Positions 44,231 to 56,907 of a stretch of DNA of 64,000 nucleotides are shown here, piece by piece. A program made the position numbers and the translations under genes. The notes beneath the pieces were generated by a model. That model saw nothing but the letters and a program-made list of their open reading frames with translations, was not told where the DNA came from and ran no database searches. The stretch lies in the NCBI GenBank assembly GCA_963691705.1, contig OY829538.1, forward strand, positions 12,178,443 to 12,242,442, in the 5' to 3' direction. The stretch's first letter is position 1; each line of letters opens with the position of its first letter. The stretch is from Viola odorata. Lineage: Eukaryota; Streptophyta; Magnoliopsida; Malpighiales; Violaceae.

Positions 44231-45535
44231 ATTAGTCTCATTTCTATTCTTAGATCTGAATCTTAATTAGCTTCTGCTATTGTAATAATCTGGGATGATG
44301 GATTTGCCAATTTTGGTGTTCTCGATGGGAGACACCTGTTAGTGACTCTTGGATTTCCACGAGGTTGTTGATGATCGATCTATTAGTCTCATTTCTATTC
44401 TTAGATCTAAATCTTTAATTAGCTTACGCTATTGTAATAATATTGGATGATGCATTTGGTTATTTTGGTTTTCTCGGTGGGAGACGCCTATTAATGACTC
44501 TTGGATCTCCATATGGTTGTGGATGGTCGATATATTAGTCTCATTTCTATTCTTAGATCTAAATCTTTAACTAGCTTAGTCTCATTTCTATTCTTATGTT
44601 TGAATCTTTAAATTGCTTCCGCTATTGTAATAATTTTGGATAATGGATTTGTTGATTTTGGTGTTCTCGGTGGGAGACACCTATTAATGACTCTTGAATT
44701 TCCATCTGGTTGTTGATGGTCAATATATTAGCCTCATTCATATTCTTAGATCTGAATCTTTAATTAGCTTCCGCTATAGTAAGAATTTTGGATGATGGAT
44801 TTGTCAATTTTGGTGTTCTCGGTGGGTGACACATGTTAATGACTCTTGGATTTTCATGTGGTTGTTGATGATCGATCTATTAGTCTCATTTTTATTCTTA
44901 GATTTGAATCTGTAATTAGCTTCGACTATTGTAATAATGTTAGATGATGGATTTGTCAATTTTGGTGTTCTCTGTGGGTGACACGTGTTAATGTCTCTTG
45001 GATTTTCATATGGTTGTTGATGATCGATCTATTAGTCTCATTTTTATTCTTAGATCTGAATCTGTAATTAGCTTCGGCTATTGTAATAATTTTGGATGAT
45101 GGATTTATCGATTTTGGTGTTCTCGGTGGGAGACGCACGTTCATGACTCATGAATTTCCATGTAGTAGTGGATGATCGATCTATTAGTCGCATTTCTATT
45201 TTTAGATCTGAATCTTTAATTAGCTTTTGCTGTTATAATAATTTTAGATGATGGATTTATCGATTTTGGTGTTCTCGATGGGAGACACCTGTTGATGACT
45301 CTTGGATTTTTATATGGTTATGGATGATTGATCTATTAGTCTCATTTCTACTCTTAGATCTGAATCTTTAATTAGCTTCCGCTATTATAATAATTTTGGA
45401 TGATGGATTTGTCGATTTTGGTGTTCTCGATTGGAGATACTTGTTAATGACTCTTGGATTTCTATGTGATTGTGAATGATCGATGTATTTATCTCATTTC
45501 TATTCTTAGATCTGAATCTTTAATTAGTTCATGTT
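44231..45535 (+). repeat. Satellite-like tandem array, 151-152-bp unit, eight units plus a partial
   Basis: Units begin ATTAGTCTCATTTCTATTC at 44231, 44382, 44534, 44727, 44879, 45031, 45183 and 45335, with a partial at 45486. The third unit is about 41 bp longer through an internal partial duplication near 44571. Each unit contains TTGGTGTTCTCGGTGGGAG or a close variant. Confidence 0.95.
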
Positions 45536-46241
45536 GCTCTTACTTTTCTATTTTATTTTATTTTAGCAAAGCTTCGGCCCTTATAGTCTTATACTAGATC
45601 TAAAACTGTCATATAAAAAAGAATTAAAAAAATAGTAAATGGATTTAAAATTTGAAATTACTACCAGAAAACTTGGGCACAACTTGTAAAGTTTACTAGT
45701 TATGTATATAACCAAAAGAGGCAGTCTATGGTGTTGACATAATTTAGGATTAACGAAGGAAGGATACCTTACTGGTAGACTAATTTTTCCTTCTATATTT
45801 ACAATATACTACAAAAAATAGCAAATTTCTACTCTTATCAGATATCGATTTTGGTTTTATAATACCTAACTTTAAGGACTAACTGCGGAAAATTAGTACT
45901 TAATTAACTGATTGCATAGGTTGCAGTAGTTTACTTACAATACATGTACCTTGTACTTGAAACTTTTGAATTGCTAGGATATTACAATGTTTTTTCCTCT
46001 AGGACTTGTCTATTCTAACCAGTAGAAGGAAGTTATCTCCCTGCCTACCTACGAAAGACAATAAGAAGGTATAACTGGAAATTGTTTGGCCACAACTGTA
46101 ATACGAGCACATAGTTTCTCATACAGTACGGGCGCAATAGCACCATAGTTCTGGTTGCACATTCCCCTAAGGAGGAGGCTAGCTGCTAATATAGTGGGGC
46201 ATAATTCAAAAGAAGTTGTGTCTAGTAGCTAATAGGGCATA
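45536..46241. other. AT-rich spacer
   Basis: No gene or repeat recognised. Ends at the left border of the T4 3' LTR. Confidence 0.6.
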
Positions 46242-47210
46242 TGATACAACATTATGGGGGGTATGTGTTTAAGGATGGTTGAAGGTGATTAAAGGTCTTT
46301 GACTCTTCTTGGATCTTGATTAAAGGCTTGAACTCTTCTTGGATCTTGATGAATAGATCTCTTTCTTGCTCCTTGATTGGCCTGAAATGGTCACAAGGGT
46401 TTCCCTTGTGATAAGTTCTCCAATGCTTAAGTAAAATTTGGTTGGTGAAGAGTTTAATGAACAATGATGAGAGTGATTAATGAGATAATGATTGAAATCC
46501 GAGAAGATGATTGAGAAAGAGTAAATTCATAGGGAATTTGGTAGTTGTGTGTATTTATGATGAATTTCTTGAATATGCCTAAAAATGTGAGGTTTATATA
46601 CGCCTTAAAACCTAACCTTTGAGGACATGGATGTCATTTCCTATTTAATGATCTCTTGTACTTCAAGGTTTATTTAATGCTCTGACGATCTTGATATTTT
46701 GTGTCTCTTATCGGCCAAAACAGAATGTCTACTTTTCAAGTGCATTTAATGAGCGTTGACTCCTTTTTGCAGGGGTCCTTATTGGCCTTGTACTTTGGTC
46801 TGCAAGAGTTGTTGGGGAGTAGGAGAAGAAATTTTCTTGTTGTAAGAAGACGAACTTAAGTTGCTTTGCTTAGTTATTGTTTGTGTCCAAGATGGAACGT
46901 CTACTTTGATTTACTTCTTTGATTAGCCATTACACTCGCTTCTTATCTTCGCTGCGAGGGTAAGGGCCTTCGCTTCTCTTGTTCATTCGCTTGCCAGCTC
47001 GCTTTCATTTCTCACTCACCTTCGCTTCTCTTGTTCACTCGTTGTCGTTTCCCTTGCTCCCTCTCTCTTTTCTTGTTTACTAGCTCGCTTCCCTTGTGGG
47101 AACGAGTTAATATTATTTATTGAGTACGTTTCCCATTTTCGTTTAGCGAGCTCTTTCCTCCTTAGGCATAATGCGCTTTTAATGTTAAATGATTTGTAAA
47201 TATGTTATCA
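46242..47210 (-). repeat. 3' LTR of T4 (969 bp)
   Basis: On the minus strand it starts TGATAAC directly after the conserved block and ends GTTGTATCA. It carries TATATAAA (plus 46593-46600) and ACTTAAGCATTGGAG (plus 46418-46432) followed 6 nt later by a perfect 9-bp hairpin TCACAAGGG/CCCTTGTGA (plus 46391-46411). Confidence 0.8.
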
Positions 47211-47244
47211 GAAGCCCAACAAATAAAAAGCTTGAATATTTACC
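47211..47244 (-). other. Conserved 34-nt pre-LTR block of T4
   Basis: On the minus strand it begins GGTAAATATTC and ends TTGTTGGGCTTC against the LTR; gap-free alignment with T2 and T3. Confidence 0.75.
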
Positions 47245-47507
47245 AAAGGCTTGCATTCACTGAGTTGTCTAGATTCATTGTTTTTGCGCAGTCGGTAGAT
47301 TCAGCTTACTGTCTCCTTTTTCTCAAGTCTCTTTTTTTTCCATCACGAGGATTCAATCTCCGAGATGTTATTCTCGGTTTCCTAAAATATCACGGTGATC
47401 AAGCCTTTTATGATGGTCGTTGCGGCTTTGGGTTTACAATGTGATGGTATCACCGCATGTCCTCACGAGATTGGCCTCTTTGTCAAAACGTGGCCCCTCC
47501 CCGCTAC

Positions 47508-47513
47508 TATAAA
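47508..47513 (+). promoter_or_regulatory. TATA box of the T4 antisense gene
   Basis: TATAAA 162-167 nt upstream of the ATG at 47675, a distance close to that in T2 and T3 gene A. Confidence 0.65.
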
Positions 47514-48452
47514 GAATGTAGGTTTCTTTCTTCTTCTTTTCCTTTTACTCATTTATTTGTTTTTATCTGTCTAGTATTCTGTTTTGCCTTCTCTCTAGAA
47601 TCGTGATATTTATTTCGTGATATTTATTTCGTGATATTTATTTCCTTTCCTTTCGCTCCCTCAATTTTCACTTAATGGCTCCTAAGGTCTCCCTTCATGG
47701 TAATAGGCCTTTGATCTCCGCCTTCGACAATGATCCTGATGAGACTTTTGAACCCGCTTCACCAGGATGGGAAACGGTCATGGGGCTCGCTTTAGTTGTT
47801 AAGAGAGGCAAGATAACGTGCTATTTCAAGACTCCCGATGATCTCACCAAGGATATGGAGTCTTTGTATATTAGGCTTGATTCGAAGTTGTATGAGGTGG
47901 TGCTTCCTCCTCCTACGATGTCCTTTGATTCGCTGACTTCGCGCGGCTAATACATTTGCTACACTAAGATGTGGCATTATGGGTTTTCGCTGCCTCCTCA
48001 TGACCCGGTCAACAATCTTCTTCAATATTTTAACATACCTCCTGCAGAGATCGCTCCCAACGACTAGCTGATCATTTAAGCTTTTTTGGGCCTTTACGCA
48101 CACTTCAACATTTCGCCCACTTTTAAACTTTTTCAGTTTATGTGTGTGGTGAGGTATCATCACACAGTTTTCAGCATCGCTCCTCAGCCTATCAAGAATT
48201 GGCAAGATCGCTTCGGCCAGTCAGAGAGTTCTATCAACAAATGGAAGCCTCACTTCTTCCTTTTACACTCTTCCAGGTTACACTGGCCTTGCCGCTTTAG
48301 GGATGGTTTTAAAGAAGCTGAGTGGATTGAGCCTTCCCGGTCTTCGCTATCAGACGCGAAGGTCGAAGGTTAACAGAAGTTGGCTTCGCTTCATCAATCG
48401 TTTGATGTTAGTAAGTTTATGTGGGGAGTTCCTCTTGCTCAATGTTTCTATG

Positions 48453-48546
48453 GTAAGGTTTTTTCTTTCTCTTTAGTTGTTTCTTTGCTTTCATTATTTA
48501 TTCGCTTTCACTCATTTCATCGTTCTTTTTATCTTACTCTGTTTAG
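48453..48546 (+). other. Intron 1 of the T4 antisense gene (94 nt)
   Basis: Donor CTATG|GTAAGGTT, T-rich body, acceptor TTACTCTGTTTAG. Phase 1, joining Phe-Tyr to Ala-Glu-Glu in the frame of the downstream exon; same place relative to the domain as in T2 and T3. Confidence 0.85.
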
Positions 48547-48870
48547 CTGAGGAGGATAATGAGGCGTGAAACAAGCAGCCTAGGAAGACGACCGCTGGAG
48601 CTGCTATCGGCGAGAAGGTGCCTGCCTCTAAGCAAGTGAAAGTGGCGACCGAGGATCCTAAAATCGAAGTGATTCCTCCTATCACCTGTCGGGTTACTTC
48701 TAAGGCTAGAAAGCCTCACTCTCCTGAGAAGGAAGAGGATGCCAAGGTAGGGAAGGTTCCTTCCATGGTCACTACCTCTCCCTTAGTCACTGTCTCTCTC
48801 CCTAGCGAAGAGGTTGTTCCAACCGCTCCTAAGCTTGCTTCCTCATCTAGGCGGATAAAAAAGTAGGTTG

Positions 48871-48964
48871 GTAAGAACGACTTATGTATTTCCAATAATA
48901 GATTCTTTATCCCTGGATGTTCTTCCACCAACAGTAGTGATTTCAACGCAAATTCTGTCTGCAG
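48871..48964 (+). other. Probable intron 2 of the T4 antisense gene (94 nt)
   Basis: Donor GTTG|GTAAGAAC and acceptor TCTGTCTGCAG|AAATC; joining keeps an open frame for about 29 codons. Confidence 0.6.
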
Positions 48965-50499
48965 AAATCAGTGAATGTGCTCACGAGATACAGCGACAAC
49001 CTTCCTCGCCCACCAAGGTTTTTAATTATATTGTCCGATGACATCTTTAGCTCGCCTCTCTTAGAGTCGCTTCTTCGTCTGCTGTGTGTGAGCCTTCCTT
49101 TGTCGCTCCATTGGCACCTTCACTTATTCCTTTCTCCTCAACGTGTTTGACTCATTCTTCGTTGATGAGGTCTCTCGCTGGGATGCCTATTCTTGGTGCA
49201 GTTGATCCTTCCTTATTCGTGAGATCACTTGATTCTTCACCGATTGAGGGATTAAGCCAGCGAGTTATGAATCCTCATTCTCCGTCTTCTCTCCCCGAAG
49301 AAAGGCGAAGGGTTAGGCATATCTCTATAAGAGTAGCTAAGGGGATTCAAAGTGCTCGCCGTCGGCTTCCTTCTTATGTCGCTTCTACCTCCACTCCTTT
49401 TACTTAGTTGCATTTGCTGCCTTCCTCTCCTTCTAAGCCTTTTCCAAATAAGGTTTATCTGAAAGGCTCTCATGTTCACTCTTTTTCTTATCTCGTGCGT
49501 TTTAGGCTTGGTGAGTCGGCCGATGGTGAGCCTTCTCATTTTTTAACTACAAAGTGATTTATAGATCGAGGAGCGAAGCGCCTTGGGGTGAGGTGACCTT
49601 CGGTTTATAACCATGTGTCAATGGATCTCGCTTACGATATGTTAGAGTTTGGCACTGATACTAGGAAATGGGATAAGCAGTCCATTGATCATGTTTATGA
49701 TGCTTTAGCCTCTGCTAGTTGTGGTTATTATCTTCTTCAACGTCTTTCTTGCGAGTTGGAGCGTCAAGCGAGAATACTTTTTCAGAAGGATAATACTATT
49801 ATTACGCTTAAGAATTTGCTCTTTGTGCTTAAGCAGCGAATCGCTAGGTTGAAGGAAAGGAGTGTTGATCTTAAGGCTGCAAGCGAATCTTCTTCGAAGA
49901 GCCTTGAGGCTGTTTTGACTGAGAAGGTTGCCTTGGTGGTAGAGCGAGATAATCTTATGTTGGAGTATCATAAGATAAAGATGGATGCAGTAGCCTCTGC
50001 CTCAAAAACTCAAGGACTTAGGGAGCGAGTTTCTTCTTTGGAAGAAGAGATTACCTCACTTAAGTGTCAGCTTTACTCTATCGCTACTGATTTGGAATCG
50101 CAAGCGCTATGCTTTGAGGGAGAGAAGGTGACCATTGAAGGCGATGGCTATATTCATGCTGATCTTGCTTTGGGAAAGATATATGGTTTGAACATTGATT
50201 GGGACCGGTTTGATCGAGTGGTGGTCGTCGTGAGGAGCAATTTTTCCCATGCTAGTAAGTCTATCAATTTTTATGTTGATGTACTATTTTCTTTTTGTAC
50301 TTTGTGTTCCTTTGAATGAATTAAACAATTTTTCTTTGAGAATCGATATGCTCTAGTTTGCTTTGCTCTTATGTGTTTTATTATCTCAAGCTTTTTAAGT
50401 AACTCCATACTCCAAGAAAAACCAAAAAGTGAAGATAGGAAAAAAAATTATGAAGTCATTTTGTTCATTTAATTGTCACGTAAAAAAAACATCAATTGT

Positions 50500-50810
50500 T
50501 TATTTGGTAAATAATTGCTTGTCCTTCAATCGTTTGGTGATTGTTTTCTTGTCAATCAATCGCTCTCCGCTTGCTTTGTTTCTTTTATTTTCAATCGCTT
50601 GGCGGTTCTCCTATTAGTAATTAATTGCTTCGTTGTTCAATCGCTTGGTGATTGTGCAATTAACAATCTATCGTTCATCAATTTTTTATTTGGTAATCCT
50701 TTAATCGCTTGGCGATTGTTTTCTTATCAATCAATCGCTCTTCGATTGCTTGTTTGAGTAAGCAATCGCTTTGTCGTTCAATCATTTGGCGATTGTTTAC
50801 TTGTCATTTT
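50500..50810 (-). repeat. T4 3' repeats 1 (AATCGCTTGGCGATTG family)
   Basis: AATCG(C/T)TTGG(C/T)GATTG-type segments recur at about 50527, 50590, 50638, 50703 and 50780, with CAATCAATCGCTC segments between them. The core is itself a short inverted repeat. Confidence 0.75.
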
Positions 50811-50839
50811 TTCTTTTATGAAAGCTTCCCGCTCTCCTT

Positions 50840-51065
50840 TACTTTTTGTGAAGTATTTTGTTTTGCCTCTCTTTGTGAAGATTTTTGCTTTGCTTCACTC
50901 TTTATTAAGACTATTTGCTCTTTGCGAAGATTTTTTTTCTGCTTCACTCTTTGGGAAGACTTCTCGCTCTGCTTCGCTCTTTGCGAAGACTTTTTCTCTG
51001 CTTCATTCTTTGGGAAGGCTTTTTGCTCTACTTCACTCTTTGTGAAGACTTTGTGTTTCGTGTGT
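50840..51065 (-). repeat. T4 3' repeats 2 (about 36-bp minisatellite)
   Basis: Six or so copies of CTTCACTCTTTGTGAAGACTTTTTGCT-like units, each holding CTTCnCTCTTTGnGAAG, an inverted repeat. Confidence 0.8.
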
Positions 51066-51244
51066 TGAGCGTGAAATAAAATGCGCTAAGTAAATGGAGA
51101 TATGATTTTTTTACACGGTTCGGCCTAACAAATTGCATGATATAACTTTAGAAATGATATAACTTACAACGTGGAGATATGATTTTTTTCACAGTTCTTA
51201 TTAGAAATGTCATACTATTACAAAGAGCGTCTCTACCCTAGCAT

Positions 51245-54200
51245 GATATTACTTTAAGTTCAAAATGTTCCAAGAATTAGGTAGCGCTTTGCCTTTCATG
51301 TCTTCTAAGTGGTACGCTCTTTTTCCCACTACTCTTGTCACCTTTAAGGGTCCTTCCCAGTTGGGATCCAGCTTTTTGATGGTTTTCCCACTGCATCTAT
51401 TCGCCTCAATACCAAGTCTCTAACTTTGAAGAGTCACTCTCGTACTCGTTGGTTGTGGTATTACGCCATTCACCGTTTGTACAACAGAGATTTGATCGCC
51501 ACACTCTCTCTTTTTTCTAGCAAGAGATCTAGGTTCACTCTCAGCTTCTCTTCCTTACTTTCCACATCAAAGTAGTCGACGCGTAGGCTACTCTCTCCTA
51601 TTTCTACGGGTGTGACCGCTTCAACTCCGTAAGTCATGGGGAAGGGGGTTTCTCTCGTTGACGTTTTCTCTGTCATTTGATATGCCCACATTACATTGGG
51701 GAGTTCATCCGCCCATCCATTTTTGGCATCCTCTAAGTTTTTCTTCAGTCTGCTGAGGATGATTCTATTCATCAACTCGGTTTGCCCATTTGTTTGAGGG
51801 TGTGCCACGGAGGTGAATCGTTGTTTGATCCCTAGTCCTTGACATTTTGCCTTGAAGAATCAGTTGTTGAACTGAGTGTCATTGTCACTGATGACGATTA
51901 GAGGGATGCCATATCTCATTATGACTTGGTGATAGAAGAAATCCCAAGCTTTTTCCATAGTGATAGTTGGTAACGTTATCACTTCTGTCCATTTTGTGAA
52001 ATGGTCTGCGGCTATGATAACAAACTTTCTTAGCCTTGGGGCGATTGGGAATGGTCCCATGATATTTATCCCCCAAGTAGCGAATGGACAAGGAGGGGTA
52101 GTGATACTTAACTCGATTGTCGGTTGTCTTGGGAACTTTGTGAATCACTGGCACTCCTTACACGTTTTCACCAGATGGTCGCAATCCTTTTTTATCATTG
52201 GCCAATAGAACCCGCCCCCTGCTACTTGGGATTCCATGGTCCTGCAGCAAATGTGCATTCCATAAATGCCTTGGTGTATCTCTCTCAGGATGTAGTTGCC
52301 TTCTTCTTCAGATACACAATTGTTGAAGCATTAGCGAAGTTGCGGCGAATGAGCTTGTCTTCAAAGAGGTTGCACCTGCTCACCTTTTCACCACCATTCT
52401 TCCTCCACAACGCTGACAATTTACTCTTTAATGGCCAAGCCTTGTGTTTCTTCGATTAGCACGTCCCTTGGGAAGACGGCTTTGTTGTTCGCTGCCATCT
52501 TTGCTACTTCGTCTGCCTCCGAGTTCTCTTCTCTTGGTGTGTGCTCTATCTCCACTTCTATCCCCTTCTCTTTCATGATTTGTAGTTGCTTGGTGGCCTT
52601 TTGCAGGTATCGCTGCATGACTGGGTCTCTAGCTTGATATTCTCCTTTGACTTGATCGATGATCAATTTGGAGTCCCCCTTCAATAGGATTTTATTGGGT
52701 TTCATGCTCTCACCAATTTTCAAACCTGCCAGTAAAGGCTCATACTCTACTACATTGGTAGTCGTTGGCTTTAGGATTTTTATTGCATACCTGAGAGTGT
52801 GGTTTTCTGAGCTTTTTAGAATGACTCCTGTGCCCACTCCCTCGATGTTGCTAGCTCCATCTATGAAGATGGTCAAACTCTCTTTCTCCTCATCTTTTTC
52901 TTTTTCTTCTTCTTCGTCTTCTTCTTCTTCTTCTTCTTCTTCTTCTTCTGAGAATTTTTGCAATTCACCTTCCCTTTCTTCGCCCTTTATCGTTAAGGTA
53001 CATTCTGCCAAGAAATTGGCAAGAGCTTGTGTTTTAATCACCATTCTTGATGAATAAAGGATTCCATGTTGCTCCAGCTCTACGCTCCAAACTATCATTC
53101 TCCTCGACGTGGTGGGTTTTTTCAGGATCCTCTTGAGGGGGAGGTCTGTCAAAACTGTCACTTGGTGGGATTGAAAGTATCTCGCCATCTTTCTCGTTGC
53201 GTCAATGAGAGTGAAAGTTGCCCTTCTCCATCTTGTTGTATCTTAATTCCGCTCCTCTCAACACCTTGTTGATGAAGAAGACCGGTTTGTGCATGTCGTC
53301 ATCTTCCCTCACGAGTACTGAGCTAATTACTTCGTCAGATACTCCCAAGTATAGGTGGAATTTATCTCCTTTGCTGGGCTTAGTGATGACCAAGTCATTA
53401 GCCAAATAGCTTTTGAAGGCAGCAAAAGCCCCTTCACACTCCTCACTCCAACCAAATAGAGCTTTAAGTCTTATTGTCTTAAAGAAAGAGAGGAAATTTT
53501 CCCCTTACTTTGAGATGAAGCGACTTGAAGCTATCACCCGCCCGGTCAATCGTTGAACTTTATTCTTGGTCCTAGGAGAGATGATGTCTTGGATGGCTTG
53601 CACTTTTTCTGGATTGGGGAGGATCCCTTCTTTGCTGACAATATATCCCAAGAACTTTCCCGTTTTGAAGGCGAAAGAGCACTTGTTGGGATTCATCTTC
53701 ATTCCATGCTTCCTCATCTCCGTGAATACCTCTTCTAGGTCTAGCAAGTGTTGATCAAAGTTGCTACTTTTCACTAACATGTCATCCACATATACTTCCA
53801 AGTTTTGGCCAATCTGCTTCTCAAAGATCTTGTTCATCATTCGCTGGTAAGTGGCCCCAGCATTTTTCAGGCCGAATGGCATGGCTGTATAGTAGTAGGT
53901 AATTTTGGGAGTGATGAACTCCATCTTCTCCTCATTTCTTTTGGACATTAGGATTTGATGATACCCTGAGTTGGCATCCAAAGAACTCAAGAAATTGTAG
54001 CCCGCGGTGGAGTCCACTAGCTAATCGATCCTTTAAACATGTGTCATTCATATGTATAAAATCTATGCACATTCGTCACTTGCCATTGAGCTTAAGCACC
54101 AAATTGGGATTGGACAACCATTTCGGGTAATGCACCTCGCAAATGAAGCCCACTTCTAGGAGCTTTTCCACTTCTTTCTCTACAACTTTCACTTTCTCCT

Positions 54201-56060
54201 TTGAGATAGGTCTTATTTTTTGCTTCGCCCGCTTGGCCTCAGGATCGACTTGTAATTGGTGCTCAACGATGTCACGTGGAATACTCGACATGTATAAAGG
54301 TTTCCACGCAAACTCCATTTTGCACTTATTCAAAAGTTTCACCAACTGTTCGCCTTCTTCCTCCGTCAGGTATTCACCTAGCAAAAAATACCCTCCAGTA
54401 TGGGGACTTTGCTCATCTCTTCCAAGGCTTGAGTTCGCCACTCAGGAACTCCTTCGCAAACTTCAGCGATGCAAACGTATTTGTCTTTGTTTGGGGCCAC
54501 CATTGTCAAGTAGCATTCTTCCGCTTGCTTTTGGTTTCCTTTTATAGTGACCACTCCATCCCATAAGGGGAATTTCATCTTTAAGTGCTTTTGGGAAATC
54601 GTCGCCCCGAACTTGTTGAGGAATGGCCTTCCCAAAATGGAGTTATATGGCAGGTTCAAGTCTACTACTAAAAGAGTAGGTCTTCCATTCGCTGATCTGG
54701 ATCTTCACTCAAATCTCACTGGCAAGCAAGCGCATCCTTTCACCGGTACAGGTTCGTTGTCTACCCTAATGATTGGGAAATCACATGGGATCAGATCTTT
54801 GATTTCTATATCAATCTACTTAAACTCTAAAATTACAATGAGATTTACAGCACTCCCATTATCCACCAACATTCACCTTACATCGCAATCGTTAATTACC
54901 GCCTTTACTACTAGTGTATCGTTGTAGGGATAGCTCACCCCTTGCTCATCCTCAATCAAGAAAGTGATGCTTAGTAGGTTAAAAGGCGATAAGTTCGTGG
55001 CATACATGGTGTAAGTCTCTTCTATTTGCCTCTTCTCTCCCACTATGGTTGCTCTAACTTGCAACATTCCACCCACAATAATCAGGACTTGTCTTCTCTC
55101 TACCACAACGGCAATCAATTTTCCCTTAAAACTTTCTTCTATCTGATTCTTCAGTGCTGGTCTCTCTGGGGGAGCACCTGCTTCTCTATTTTCTTCCCTT
55201 CTTGGGAACAACGGTCCATTTGCCTGCTAGTTCTCCTTCTTAGCGCGCATAGCAAAATCTCCAAGATACCCTTCTCGGACTACCCTTTCGACAACGATTA
55301 TGAGATGCTTGCATTCCTCTGTGGTGTGGCCTCCTTTGTCATGAAACTCGCAAAAATTACCTAAATTGGGTCATTCAACTCTCATCTTTGGAGGGTACCT
55401 GATTGGGAGATTTCTGGCTCTTGCTATGGCCAAAATTTCTATTCCTCAGACTAGCAAAGGCGTGAGGTCACTCTCCTGGATGTCTGGGTGGAACTCCTTA
55501 TACTAAAAATTATCAAAAGGTCGTGCTTGGCTTGTGTTTTGTCGCCCCTTGGGCCATGAACTTTCCTCCTTTGTCTCTTCTCTGCATATTCTTTTTTCCT
55601 AATGGGGCAATGGAGGTGACTTGTGGTTGTGGTGTTTGCACTTCTTTTTCTCGTTTCCTCTTGACATCCGCTTCCTTTATTTTGATAAATCTACTGAGCT
55701 TCATCCTAAGCTCCTCCAAGCTATCAATTAGGTCTATGAGTAGCGCATCCTCCAACTTTTCGTACGCACAGTTTCTCTTCATGGCTTTTATAGTTATGTC
55801 AATATTCACTCGTGGAGTCAGTGAGACCTACTCGTTGAATCTATCAACATACGCTCGAAGGATTTCCTTGGGTTTCCTGTGTAGATCAAATAGCGAAGCG
55901 GTTGACTTTCTCGTGGGGATGGACGTTACGAAGTGAGCTTTGAAAGCTACTTCTAGCTGTCGAAAACTATCAATCGATCGAGGGGGGAACATGTAGAACC
56001 AATCTCTCGCTTCTCCTGTGAGAGCTAAGGTGAACGTTTGGCAAAGTCCTCTTCATCCTT
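51245..56060 (-). pseudogene. T4 gag-pol, heavily decayed
   Basis: Minus-strand pieces in several frames: gag 55809-55513 and flanks (MKRNCAYEKLEDALL), protease motif VDNGSA near 54845-54863, RT 54441-53505 (YVDDMLVKS), Ty3 RNase H 53405-53202, further RNase H sequence 53188-52421 with a second RNase H (IFIDGASN, LLKGDSKLIIDQ), integrase core 52154-51860 (SDNDTQF, Gly to Asp) and 51808-51470 (NGQTELMNR), and a GPL/SWNILNL tail ending near 51245. A (CTT)n run gives a poly-Glu insert between the RNase H domains. Many frameshifts and stops; old copy. Confidence 0.92.
52898..52951 (-). repeat. CTT microsatellite inside T4 pol (poly-Glu linker)
   Basis: Nearly pure TCT/CTT run, in frame with the RNase H region and coding a Glu/Asp stretch of about 18 residues on the minus strand. 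Confidence 0.85.
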
Positions 56061-56907
56061 AGTATGATATCTGATGATGTTGATGGGGTGTTGAATCCGT
56101 CAAAAATAATTAATAAATACAACTCACTACTAAAATAAGTTTAATTGTAAATAGCAAGTAATAGGTTCGTCCACAGAGAGTAATGGTGTGATTTTTGTGT
56201 GTGCTTGTAAAAAGTGGTAACACTTAGGTGAATTTGGGGGGATTTTGTTTAAAACTAAAGACTAAAAAGAAAATAAAGCAAGTAAACAATCTAGGCCAAG
56301 AATAAGCTTCTTAGTCAAGACACAAATCAAGAATGAAACAATCAGATGAGAGAAATTCCTAGTAGAAGCTAACAAGCGATGAGACATGAGCAGCAATCAT
56401 CAATGCAGGGATATTCATCTTCAATATACAGAGTTGCTATAGGATTAAGGTACGTTTATGGCCCCTGCTTCCCTCCTATATCAAAACCACCTCAGGTACG
56501 CTTAGAGGTGATTCCTAACCAACTAGCACCTTGCTGGTTAAAGGGTTTACTAAAATTGGTTAATGATTGATTAGGGGAAGACAACTCCAAACCTAGTATC
56601 CTCGGTTGTCAATCGGGACTAAATCAGATTAACCTTTCCCACTAGCTTACTCAGGGCTAGCTTGCTACTAGCATCTTCAGGTCTAGCTATCTACTTCTAT
56701 CCTCTTGGTTCGTAAATGGCCCAAGAAGGGTTGTCGTAACCAAGAGTAATGACACTTGCGGGATCAAATCAACTCAAGACTGGCCAGATATAAAATCAAA
56801 GGGAAAACTCAATACAATTGTTATGGGGATAAATTAAATACAGAGTTAAAGATTAATAAGGAACAATTAGATCTCATGCATACTCATGCTCATGTTTTAA
56901 CGCTTCT

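Larger units (their letters stand above)
47675..50319 (+). pseudogene. T4 antisense gene (homologue of T2/T3 gene A), spliced, with in-frame stops
   Basis: The ATG at 47675 opens exon 1 (47675-48452, 778 nt) whose single frame keeps the Transposase_28-like domain (YTKMWHYGFSLPPHDPV, AFLGLYAHFNISP, HFFLLHSSRLHW) but has stops at 47948, about 48065, about 48077 and about 48371. Intron 1 is 48453-48546 (TATG|GTAAGG ... TCTGTTTAG), phase 1. Exon 2 (48547-48870) is Ser/Pro/Lys-rich with a TGA near 48567 and a TAG near 48863. A probable intron 2 is 48871-48964 (GTAAGA ... GTCTGCAG). The rest includes an open Ser/Pro-rich part (49084-49407) and a 235-codon coiled coil (49615-50319) ending ADLALGKIYGLNIDWDRF. 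Domain order equals gene A. Confidence 0.82.
46242..56080 (-). mobile_element. T4: diverged Tat-group element with one antisense gene
   Basis: Minus strand order: gag (about 56060-55400), PR, RT, RNase H, second RNase H, integrase (ends about 51245), tandem repeats (50500-51065), antisense gene (47675-50319, plus strand), conserved pre-LTR block (47211-47244) and 3' LTR (46242-47210). Gene order equals T2 and T3, but the protein identity is much lower, so this is another Tat family. The 5' LTR is missing: gag abuts an Athila LTR at 56081. Confidence 0.9.

Noticed and set aside
46252..46464. 70-residue minus ORF with repeated IKIQEE
   Set aside because: Lies inside the T4 LTR and reflects a short local duplication (TTGACTCTTCTTGGATCTTGAT).
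50818..51068. Cys/Phe-rich ORFs resembling a secreted or membrane protein
   Set aside because: They are translations of the 36-bp minisatellite.
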